Shown here: in pieces, positions 29,051-35,062 of the stretch | Numbering within the stretch: position 1 is the stretch's first letter | How the letters are laid out: the number at the start of each line of letters is the position of its first letter | DNA from: a virus | IMG/VR virus record: IMGVR_UViG_3300046010_002683 | Span: 1-35,062 of that record | DNA length: 35,062 bases | Reading direction: 5' to 3' (one strand) | Notes under the pieces: model-generated | The model's input: only the letters and a program-made list of their open reading frames with translations | What the model was told of the DNA's origin: nothing | The model's database searches: none | Position numbers and translations under genes: made by a program

Positions 29051-29716
29051 ATGAAAACTACAATTTTAGAAAAGCAAAATGAAGTTATTAACGCTTTAAG
29101 ATACTTATCACTTGATGATAAAGTTGATGTAATTAACGAAATCAAAAAACAATTACACGAAGTAAGTCCATTTAATACAGAGCCAGTAGATTGCGTTCTT
29201 TGGGTTAAAAACGATAGTGTTCATGCTAATGATTACAATCCAAATAGTGTTGCACCGCCTGAAATGGAATTGTTAAGATTATCAATATCAAATGATGGGT
29301 ACACACAACCTATTGTATCAATGGACAACAATAATGGTACTAGAGAAGTTATTGATGGTTTTCATAGAAACAGAGTTGGTAAAGAATGTGAGGATATCCA
29401 AAAAAGAGTACATGGATATTTGCCTGTAGTTACTATTAGAGAGTCTCAGTCAGATAAAAACAATCGTGTAGCATCTACAATTAGACATAATAGAGCTAGA
29501 GGAAAACATAAAGTTGAATCCATGTCAGAAATTGTTGTTGATTTAAAAAGACGAAATTGGTCAGACGAAAAAATATCTAAAGAATTAGGCATGGATAGAG
29601 ATGAAGTATTAAGACTATGCCAAATTAGTGGATTAACTGAATTGTTTTCAGATAAAGAATTTTCAATAGCGTGGATTCCTGAGATGGAAGAATTTGAAGA
29701 CGAAATAGAAGATTAA
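29051..29716 (+). CDS. ibrB-like: ParB-like nuclease-domain protein (IbrB-like)
   Basis: A 221-residue protein with a ParB/sulfiredoxin-type domain: DYNPNSVAPPEMELLRLSIS, then GYTQPIVSMD, DGFHRNRVGKE (102-112) and ASTIRHNRARGKHK. A helix-turn-helix follows at about 169-190 (NWSDEKISKELGMDRDEVLR). The pairing with the PP-loop gene is the known IbrA/IbrB arrangement. ParB-like domains of this type bind CTP or have nucleotide or DNA activity; which applies here is unknown. The end is acidic. Confidence 0.85.
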   Translation: MKTTILEKQNEVINALRYLSLDDKVDVINEIKKQLHEVSPFNTEPVDCVLWVKNDSVHANDYNPNSVAPPEMELLRLSISNDGYTQPIVSMDNNNGTREVIDGFHRNRVGKECEDIQKRVHGYLPVVTIRESQSDKNNRVASTIRHNRARGKHKVESMSEIVVDLKRRNWSDEKISKELGMDRDEVLRLCQISGLTELFSDKEFSIAWIPEMEEFEDEIED

Positions 29717-29732
29717 TGTAAATAATATATAA

Positions 29733-31169
29733 ATGAACGAAAATAATTTAACGCCATTCTGGTCTGTAAACCAGAATGGCAAAATAGACCTTAATAACTA
29801 TCTTTTTAAGAAGTTCTTAGAAAAACATGACTATTTTAAAAACAAACCAAATGCAAATAGTACGTTTAACATAATCAAAAAGAATGGAATATTTTTAGAG
29901 ATTAAAGACGAAACCGATTTAAAAGATTTTATACTAACTCACATAGAGCAAAATGATTTAGGTATAGGAGTTTATAACTTGATGTCCGGCAACCTTAAAT
30001 ATTTTAAACGTGACTTTCTTTCTATGATTTCCACAAAAGAAATTCAAGTAATGAAAGACGATAAAGATAATGCTTACTTTTTTTACAATAATTGTATTGT
30101 AAACATAACTAAAAACGAACGTAAGATTATAGACTACAAAGATGTAAATATTTCTATTTGGAAGAAACAAGTTATTAATAGAGATTTTATCGAAGCTGAC
30201 CACCACCAATCACAGTTTAGAACATTTGTCTGGAAGGTAAGTGGTGAAGATGTTGAAAGATATAATACTTTACAATCTGTACTAGGTTACTTACTTCATT
30301 CATATAAGACAAATTCTAACAATAGAGCAATTATTTTCAACGATGAAATGATAAGCGACAATCCAAATGGACGAAGTGGTAAAGGATTGATTTGGAATGC
30401 ACTAAAACAAATTAAAAATGTACAATCTTTAGATGGTAAAACATTTACTTTTAATAAATCATTCCCTTATCAAAACGTTTCTACTGATTGTCAAATATTA
30501 GTGTTTGATGACGTTGAACGTAATTTTAGTTTTGAATCGTTATTCAGTGTTATTACAGAGGGTATTTGCATAGAGTATAAAGGTAAAGATGCAATAAGAT
30601 TAAGCGTTGAGGAAAGTCCAAAGATAATTATTACAACTAACTACACTATAAAAGGGGATGGCGGATCACATGAAGCTAGAAAGTTCGAAGTTGAAATGTC
30701 TACGTTCTTTAATGCAGATTATACTCCAGAAATGTTTTTTGGCAACAAATTATTTAACGATTGGGACAAACAGGAATGGGCTAGGTTTGATAACTACATG
30801 ATGGAGTGTTTACGTAAATATTTAAATAATGGATTAGTTCGTAGTAATACAAAGAATTTAGAGATTAGAAAATTAATTGATAAAATAAGTAGTGAACTAC
30901 ACACATTTATTCCGTCAATACCAAATAACGAATGGGTAAACGTAAAGACTATTTACGATAATTTCTTAAATTCGTATCCTGAGTTAAAGAAATGGTATAA
31001 ACAAAATAGCTTAACAATTGGTTTGAAGTCCTATGCTAAACACTACGGAGTTAAATATCATACAACAACAGCTGGGGGTATTACAAAGATTATGTTTGAA
31101 GCTAGTAAAAGTTATAATAATGAAGAGCAAAAGGATATTTGGGATTCACCACAATTACAAGGATTATGA
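29733..31169 (+). CDS. SF3/D5-like replicative helicase
   Basis: A 478-residue ATPase. Walker A is GRSGKG (213-218), Walker B is ILVFDD (255-260), and the sensor segment is PKIIITTNY (296-304), which together define superfamily 3 helicases of the D5 and phage primase-helicase type. No clear primase active site is visible in the N-terminal 190 residues, which may bind DNA or interact with host primase. The C-terminal part has a winged-helix look. It would unwind the phage origin. A perfect 11-base-pair hairpin spans codons 7-16. Confidence 0.85.
   Translation: MNENNLTPFWSVNQNGKIDLNNYLFKKFLEKHDYFKNKPNANSTFNIIKKNGIFLEIKDETDLKDFILTHIEQNDLGIGVYNLMSGNLKYFKRDFLSMISTKEIQVMKDDKDNAYFFYNNCIVNITKNERKIIDYKDVNISIWKKQVINRDFIEADHHQSQFRTFVWKVSGEDVERYNTLQSVLGYLLHSYKTNSNNRAIIFNDEMISDNPNGRSGKGLIWNALKQIKNVQSLDGKTFTFNKSFPYQNVSTDCQILVFDDVERNFSFESLFSVITEGICIEYKGKDAIRLSVEESPKIIITTNYTIKGDGGSHEARKFEVEMSTFFNADYTPEMFFGNKLFNDWDKQEWARFDNYMMECLRKYLNNGLVRSNTKNLEIRKLIDKISSELHTFIPSIPNNEWVNVKTIYDNFLNSYPELKKWYKQNSLTIGLKSYAKHYGVKYHTTTAGGITKIMFEASKSYNNEEQKDIWDSPQLQGL
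29753..29780 (+). promoter_or_regulatory. Perfect 11-bp hairpin inside the start of the helicase gene
   Basis: GCCATTCTGGT (29753-29763) and ACCAGAATGGC (29770-29780) are perfectly complementary around the loop CTGTAA. This starts 20 bases after the A of the ATG. No T-run follows, so it is not a terminator. It may control translation or be a binding site for a dimer, perhaps the ParB-like protein encoded just upstream. Confidence 0.6.
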
Positions 31170-31375
31170 CAATAGATAGTATAATAGTAATTAAGAAGAT
31201 TGAAAGCATAATGGATAAGTATAAAGATTCAATGGATTGGTTGCAAGAAAATCATGCCACTAGAAAAGATTTAATATCTAGTTTACAGCAATCAATATTT
31301 ATGCTTGGATTGATTAGAAAGGATATAATTATGTACGACACTAAAATAGAAGCAAAAGAATGGATGGAAAGCTAA
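31166..31375 (+). CDS. Hypothetical 69-residue protein A
   Basis: A small helical protein starting MTIDSIIVIKKIESIMDKYK, with DWLQENHATRKDLISSLQQS. The ATG overlaps the helicase stop (ATGA), so it is translationally coupled to it. A longer start at 31139 is less likely. Similar in style and spacing to the next small gene (both contain an I-x-K...I(I/M)DKY...LE/DxL pattern), suggesting an old duplication. Confidence 0.6.
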   Translation: MTIDSIIVIKKIESIMDKYKDSMDWLQENHATRKDLISSLQQSIFMLGLIRKDIIMYDTKIEAKEWMES

Positions 31376-31548
31376 GTAATATAATAATAGATGCAGAAAT
31401 TGAGAAAGTAAGCAATTCAATGCAAGAAATTATTGATAAATATCCTGAAAGGTTGGAGTCAATTGGTAAACTAAACTATGTACTAAAAGATTTAGAACAC
31501 ATTAAAAGACATTTAAACTATTTAATTAAGAAGTATGAAAGAGCTTAG
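31360..31548 (+). CDS. Hypothetical 62-residue protein B
   Basis: Helical, starting MDGKLSNIIIDAEIEKVSNS and containing IIDKYPERLESIGKLNYVLK. It overlaps its neighbours by 16 and 14 bases. Both this and the previous gene look like small helical partners between two helicase genes. No family recognised. Confidence 0.55.
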   Translation: MDGKLSNIIIDAEIEKVSNSMQEIIDKYPERLESIGKLNYVLKDLEHIKRHLNYLIKKYERA

Positions 31549-32743
31549 GCAGTACCAACTAGACTTATCAAAGAAAGCTGTTGATATACTAAAAGATAAG
31601 AAGATAGTGTATTTAAATTTTAGTGTAAGAACAGGTAAAACGGCAACAGCATTAGAAACATGTAGGCTATTTGGCGCTAAAAAAGTTCTATTCTTAACAA
31701 AAAAGAAAGCAATTACTTCTATTCAAAACGATTATAATGACTTTGGATATACATTTGACCTAGTTGTTATCAATAACGAATCACTTTCTAAGATTAAGGA
31801 TAATGATTTTGATGTAGTTGTGCAAGATGAAGCACATGGAATGGCATCTTTTCCAAAGCCAAGTAATAAAGCAAAGGAATTTAAAGCACGTTTTTCAAGA
31901 ATTCCATTAATATTATTGTCAGGCACCATGGCTGCAGAATCATACTCGCAAGTGTTCCACCAATTTTGGCTTAGTGCTTATAGTCCATTTAGTCAATATA
32001 AGAACTTTTATGCGTGGAGTAAGGTATTTACACAACCAACACTAAAATATGTAAGCTACGGGACCATAAATGATTATTCAGCAGCTAAGATTGATTTGAT
32101 TGATGCAGTAATACAACCATACATTTTAAAATTCACTCAAGAAAATGCCGGTTTCGAAAGTAAAGTAAATGAGAAAGTAATATATTTTGATAGTTGTAAT
32201 AAAAAGATAATTGATAAGCTAAAAAAAGATAGTATCGTTGAGGGTAAAGAAGAGGTTATACTAGCGGATTCTGGCGTGAAAATGATGAGTAAATTACACC
32301 AACTAGAAAGCGGGACAATTAAGTTTGAAAGCGGAAATTCAATGGTAATAGATAATTCAAAAGCTTTGTTTATTGCGGACCATTTTAAAGGTAAAAAACT
32401 AGCTATATTTTATTATTACATAGAGGAGTTTCATTTACTTCAATTTGCTTTCCCTAATCATACTACATCAATTGAAGAATTTAATACTACCGATAAGCAT
32501 TACATAGGTCAACAATATAGTTCTGCAATGGGGATTAATTTAAGTTCAGCGGATTGCCTGGTGTTTTTTAATTTTGGATTCAGTGGCACAAATTACATAC
32601 AATCAATTGATAGGTTAACAACAATCTCACGTAAAGAAAACGATGTATATTTTGTATATGGCAAAGGATCGCTAACTGAAAAAATACATCGGGTGGTAAA
32701 ACAAAAAAAGACATTCACACTAAAACAATTTGAGAAATGTTAG
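31535..32743 (+). CDS. Superfamily 2 DNA/RNA helicase
   Basis: A 402-residue helicase. RQYQLD (Q-like, residues 5-10), motif I VRTGKTAT (31-38, an R in place of the first G), motif II DEAH (98-101), motif III LLSGT (127-131), and near residue 365 motif VI-like QSIDRLTTISR. The arrangement fits phage Snf2/UvsW-like helicases acting in recombination or replication restart. It overlaps the VRR nuclease start by seven bases; the two may work together. Confidence 0.85.
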   Translation: MKELRQYQLDLSKKAVDILKDKKIVYLNFSVRTGKTATALETCRLFGAKKVLFLTKKKAITSIQNDYNDFGYTFDLVVINNESLSKIKDNDFDVVVQDEAHGMASFPKPSNKAKEFKARFSRIPLILLSGTMAAESYSQVFHQFWLSAYSPFSQYKNFYAWSKVFTQPTLKYVSYGTINDYSAAKIDLIDAVIQPYILKFTQENAGFESKVNEKVIYFDSCNKKIIDKLKKDSIVEGKEEVILADSGVKMMSKLHQLESGTIKFESGNSMVIDNSKALFIADHFKGKKLAIFYYYIEEFHLLQFAFPNHTTSIEEFNTTDKHYIGQQYSSAMGINLSSADCLVFFNFGFSGTNYIQSIDRLTTISRKENDVYFVYGKGSLTEKIHRVVKQKKTFTLKQFEKC

Positions 32744-32997
32744 AAAGTAAGATTCAAACTTCATGTATAAACTACGCTAAAAAAAACGGATGGTATTGTT
32801 GCAAAACTATTAAAGTATCTGTATCTGGTTTCCCTGACCTTATTATGCTGAAAGATGGTGTTTGTGTATTTGTTGAATTCAAAACGTTAAAAGGAGTTCA
32901 ATCGGAATTGCAAAAGTACCAACAAAAGCTACTTGAAAGTCAAGGCTTTAAATATTACTTAATACGTTCACTAAAAGAATTTCAAAATATATTATAA
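32737..32997 (+). CDS. VRR-NUC family nuclease
   Basis: An 86-residue stand-alone VRR-NUC. GFPDLI (31-36, D34), VFVEFKT (44-50, E47 and K49) and a helix with GVQSELQKYQ form the PD-(D/E)XK active site of phage VRR nucleases. Such nucleases usually accompany a DEAD/SNF2 helicase in phages, as here. It would cut branched or single-stranded DNA. Confidence 0.85.
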   Translation: MLESKIQTSCINYAKKNGWYCCKTIKVSVSGFPDLIMLKDGVCVFVEFKTLKGVQSELQKYQQKLLESQGFKYYLIRSLKEFQNIL

Positions 32998-33026
32998 AAA
33001 TGTAACGTAGTTATAATAATAAACCT

Positions 33027-33034
33027 TATATTTG
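33027..33034 (+). promoter_or_regulatory. Promoter -7 box of the early operon
   Basis: TATATTTG fits TAnnTTTG exactly and lies 30 bases before the ATG at 33064. No TTG box at the usual distance. It would drive the early genes that continue, across the circular junction, into the start of the window. Confidence 0.6.
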
Positions 33035-33063
33035 TCATATATAAACAATTTAATATTTGAATT

Positions 33064-33291
33064 ATGAGTTACCCAAGTCCCTATTTAAAAGCAAAATTTA
33101 AGACTAATTATGCGACAGGAGAATGCGAATTAGTAAAAGAAAGCATTGAAGCAAAAGCAAAAAAGTACGATGAGTTAATGTTAACCATACAAGAGATGGA
33201 ACTAATGTACACAAAGGCATTGGATAAATATCCAAGTCTTACAGAGATAATTCAAGAAAAGTTAAACGTATTAAAACTAGTTAAATTATGA
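33064..33291 (+). CDS. Hypothetical small early protein, complete copy
   Basis: A 75-residue helical protein starting MSYPSPYLKAKFKTNYATGE, followed by a Lys/Glu-rich helix and ending KLNVLKLVKL. It is the complete form of the gene truncated at the left end of the window. Its stop overlaps the next start (ATGA). Function unknown. Confidence 0.7.
   Translation: MSYPSPYLKAKFKTNYATGECELVKESIEAKAKKYDELMLTIQEMELMYTKALDKYPSLTEIIQEKLNVLKLVKL
33135..33260. repeat. Second copy of the left overlap (identical to 1-126)
   Basis: An exact match to 1-126. It marks the point where the two alleles begin to diverge in the early operon. Confidence 0.95.
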
Positions 33292-33488
33292 AGATAGTAG
33301 CAGATTTAAACGATAGTCAAGAAAAGACTTTGAAAAACTTAAAGCGGTTGGGGTACATTCTCAACCGCGAAGTAAACACGAAACCAGGCCAAATAAGTTT
33401 TGGTTTAGATATCCTAGATATTTTATTAGGACAATTTTTTGAACAAGATTTAATCGAAATAATACTTAAAGACAATGAAAGAGCATAA
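33288..33488 (+). CDS. Hypothetical small early protein (allele B)
   Basis: A 66-residue homologue of 154-360: same start MKIVADL, the RLGYIL block and the end LIEIILK...NERA, with a changed middle (NREVNTKPGQISFGLDILDI). Length differs by two residues. It overlaps the next gene by 14 bases as in allele A. Confidence 0.75.
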   Translation: MKIVADLNDSQEKTLKNLKRLGYILNREVNTKPGQISFGLDILDILLGQFFEQDLIEIILKDNERA

Positions 33489-33996
33489 TATAGACGCGAT
33501 GAAATATCGTAAACATTCGCACCTTGCCGGTGTAGATGTGGCAATAATTACAGCAGAGAAAGGTAATTGCATACTTACAATTAAAGATGCTTATTACTCA
33601 AAAGGTGTAGATGTAAGTGGTAACAAGACCGATGGTTACTTTCTAGAGTTTGAAGAGGATGTTATGGATATGGTATGTAATAGTTCTAATCGTAAAATGA
33701 TAGCTAACAACTTGGTTTTAGAGAAAGGATTATCACTTTTGGATTCACGTAATATAGGTAACTGGATTGGTACTAAAGTAGAGTTACAATTTGACGAGAC
33801 AATTAGAATGATGGGTAAAGTAGTTGGTGGGATCAGAGTTAAAGGATTCAAACTACTTCCTAACTTAGAACCAGCAACACCAAACTTCGATGCAGTTAAG
33901 AAAGCATTACAAGGTGGTAATTATACTATTGATCAAGTTAAAACGAAGTATAACGTATCTGTTGAGGTACAAAATTTATTAAACGATGGAAAGTAA
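33475..33996 (+). CDS. OB-fold-like recombination protein (allele B)
   Basis: A 173-residue homologue of 347-865, keeping VTIKDAY-like, GYFLEFEEDVMDMVCN, NIGNWIGTK and a GKVVGGIRV turn. The two proteins agree at roughly two thirds of positions by eye. Here the gene runs on to overlap the nuclease start by 11 bases; no HNH gene interrupts. Confidence 0.72.
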   Translation: MKEHNIDAMKYRKHSHLAGVDVAIITAEKGNCILTIKDAYYSKGVDVSGNKTDGYFLEFEEDVMDMVCNSSNRKMIANNLVLEKGLSLLDSRNIGNWIGTKVELQFDETIRMMGKVVGGIRVKGFKLLPNLEPATPNFDAVKKALQGGNYTIDQVKTKYNVSVEVQNLLNDGK

Positions 33997-34615
33997 GATA
34001 TACAGACACAGAGCAAGTCAGTCAGGCTTGCTTTTAACAAATGGCAAAGACGATTTAAAGTTAGGTGCGTCAATGATTACTTACCTAAAAAAATGGTATG
34101 CAGAACAAAAGTCAGGAGTACGTGATGAAATAGATTCTAAATACTTCCGTAAAGGTAATATGTGCGAAGATGAAGCTATCGATATTTGCGCTGAGAGATT
34201 TGGATTAGGTATACTTGAAAAGAACATGGTACATTTTCATGATGGACATTTCAATGGTACACCAGATGTTATTACCGATGATTTTGTAATCGATACTAAA
34301 TGCTCATGGGATTACGTTACGTTCTTAGATGCTATAACAAGTCCAATTAATAAAGACTACGAAGCACAATTACAAGTGTATATGCACTTAACAGGGATAA
34401 AGAAAGCGAAGTTAGTCTATGTATTACTAGACACACCTGCAGAAGCTAACTATGGTAACGATATCTTCTACTCACACCTTCCAATTGAGCAACGATTCTT
34501 TGCGTTTGAATTGGAATACGATAAAGAAATGATTGAAGCAATGCAAGAGAAGGTAATTAATGCAAGAACTTTTTTAAATGATTACGATGCAAGAATCAAA
34601 AATATACTTAGATAA
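33986..34615 (+). CDS. YqaJ/RecB-like PD-(D/E)XK exonuclease (allele B)
   Basis: A 209-residue homologue of 1472-2101, with the active-site elements kept at the same spacing (KGNMCEDE, NGTPD, VIDTK, EAQLQVYMHL). Changes are mainly at the surface and in the N-terminal third. It overlaps the upstream gene by 11 bases and the 50-residue gene downstream by 29. Confidence 0.85.
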   Translation: MESKIYRHRASQSGLLLTNGKDDLKLGASMITYLKKWYAEQKSGVRDEIDSKYFRKGNMCEDEAIDICAERFGLGILEKNMVHFHDGHFNGTPDVITDDFVIDTKCSWDYVTFLDAITSPINKDYEAQLQVYMHLTGIKKAKLVYVLLDTPAEANYGNDIFYSHLPIEQRFFAFELEYDKEMIEAMQEKVINARTFLNDYDARIKNILR

Positions 34616-34739
34616 AAGAGATAATACCATTGTCACGTTAATACTTCGTGGCAATGGTTTCATCCGAGTTAAACCAGCGAAAGGATTGGATATAGTAATG
34701 AGTGTTGAATGTTTTAAAACTAATTTTAAAAGAATATGA
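34587..34739 (+). CDS. Conserved 50-residue hypothetical protein (allele B)
   Basis: Homologue of 2073-2225: MQESKIYLDKRD at the start, then identical RGNGFIRVKP and CFKTNFKRI. Same length, same overlaps. Most base changes against allele A are silent, which supports it as a real gene. Confidence 0.75.
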   Translation: MQESKIYLDKRDNTIVTLILRGNGFIRVKPAKGLDIVMSVECFKTNFKRI

Positions 34740-34984
34740 ATAAGCAAATTAATAATACTTTTCAAGTACTTTGTTTAATGCAAATTGCGCTTGAAAAGTT
34801 AGAAGATATGCCAGAGGGAAATATTTTTAGAGAGAATAACTACGATACAATAGATAACTTTATTAAGTATCTTGAATCAAATGTAGAGCCGTTGACAAGT
34901 GAGATTAACGTACAAGAGTCAAATCAATACATCTACATCACTAAGAACATTCGTAAAGTAATAGATAAAATTAGAATCAAATGA
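34736..34984 (+). CDS. Hypothetical early protein, 82 residues (allele B)
   Basis: Homologue of 2222-2470 with identical ends and a diverged middle (EDMPEGNIFRENNYDTIDNF). Its last 21 bases lie in the region identical to the other copy. Confidence 0.75.
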   Translation: MNKQINNTFQVLCLMQIALEKLEDMPEGNIFRENNYDTIDNFIKYLESNVEPLTSEINVQESNQYIYITKNIRKVIDKIRIK

Positions 34985-35062
34985 GTAATTTTAAAAAAGG
35001 AGATAGAGTTTACCACTTTCAACATGGATGGGGTACAGTAAAAAAAGTAGATGGAATAATGT
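34964..35062. repeat. Second copy of the right overlap (identical to 2450-2548)
   Basis: The last 99 bases equal 2450-2548 without a mismatch. The window ends here. Confidence 0.95.
34981..35062 (+). CDS. SH3/KOW-like protein, 3'-truncated by the window end
   Basis: The first 27 codons of the gene that is complete at 2467-2811, base for base identical. It is cut by the window edge, not by a mutation. Confidence 0.85.
   Translation, partial: MSNFKKGDRVYHFQHGWGTVKKVDGIM

Noticed and set aside
29051-29716. ParB-like gene as part of a plasmid-type partition system
   Set aside because: No ParA ATPase and no parS-like array is present. Pairing with a PP-loop gene points to IbrB.
33001-33063. Fourth structured leader before the early operon
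   Set aside because: The promoter box is clear but I found no strong crossing stems or T-run in the 30 bases that follow.
1-35062. True direct terminal repeats of a linear genome
   Set aside because: The end regions are identical only for 126 and 99 bases and strongly diverged between, with a 600-base insertion in one. Real terminal repeats are identical.

Overview
The window is an almost complete genome of a lytic, tailed double-stranded DNA phage of the long-tailed (siphovirus-like) type. Its host is most likely a member of the Bacteroidetes, probably a flavobacterium. The reasons are strong AT richness, almost no Shine-Dalgarno sequences, several TAnnTTTG-type promoter boxes (one with a TTG box 19 bases upstream), and virion gene families typical of Bacteroidetes phages. 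Every supported gene is on the + strand. I see no integrase, repressor or tRNA.

The two ends overlap. Bases 1-126 are identical to 33135-33260, and 2450-2548 are identical to 34964-35062. Between these anchors the same genes appear twice as diverged alleles: a small protein, an OB-fold-like protein, a YqaJ/RecB-like nuclease and two small ORFs. The first copy also carries an HNH homing endonuclease that the last copy lacks. The simplest reading is one circular or circularly permuted map of about 33.1 kb (HNH-plus) or 32.5 kb (HNH-minus), sampled from a mixed population.

Layout. 1-3767: recombination and early genes (OB-fold-like protein, nuclease, RlpA-like protein, MazG-like protein, DUF3127). 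3760-4613: a phage sigma factor and a cysteine-containing protein. 4694-6158: small and large terminase. 6171-13636: tail module with frameshifted tail chaperones, completion proteins, two large tail proteins and the tape measure. 13648-16542: capsid module with protease, decoration-like protein, scaffold-like protein and major capsid protein. 16619-19897: probable tail tube, portal fused to a MuF domain, and a connector. 19970-21670: putative host-recognition proteins, one with a LamG fold. 21670-23630: membrane protein, second HNH endonuclease, holin-like protein and M15 endolysin, closed by a terminator. 23763-25489: an operon of tiny genes of unknown function. 25562-26933: metallophosphoesterase and a small gene. 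26934-27312: an AT-rich non-coding region with a long imperfect inverted repeat, a candidate replication origin. 27313-29716: an IbrA/IbrB-like cassette. 29733-32997: SF3 helicase, SF2 helicase and VRR nuclease. 33064-35062: early genes again (second allele).

The most intriguing feature is a recurring architecture ahead of the three cargo units (HNH 1, HNH 2 and the IbrA/IbrB cassette). Each has a promoter followed directly by an RNA of roughly 80-100 nt that can fold as an H-type pseudoknot with a U-run, then the start codon. The HNH-minus allele lacks promoter, RNA and gene together, so at one locus the RNA travels with the cargo. This suggests a transferable regulatory RNA module for phage cargo genes.
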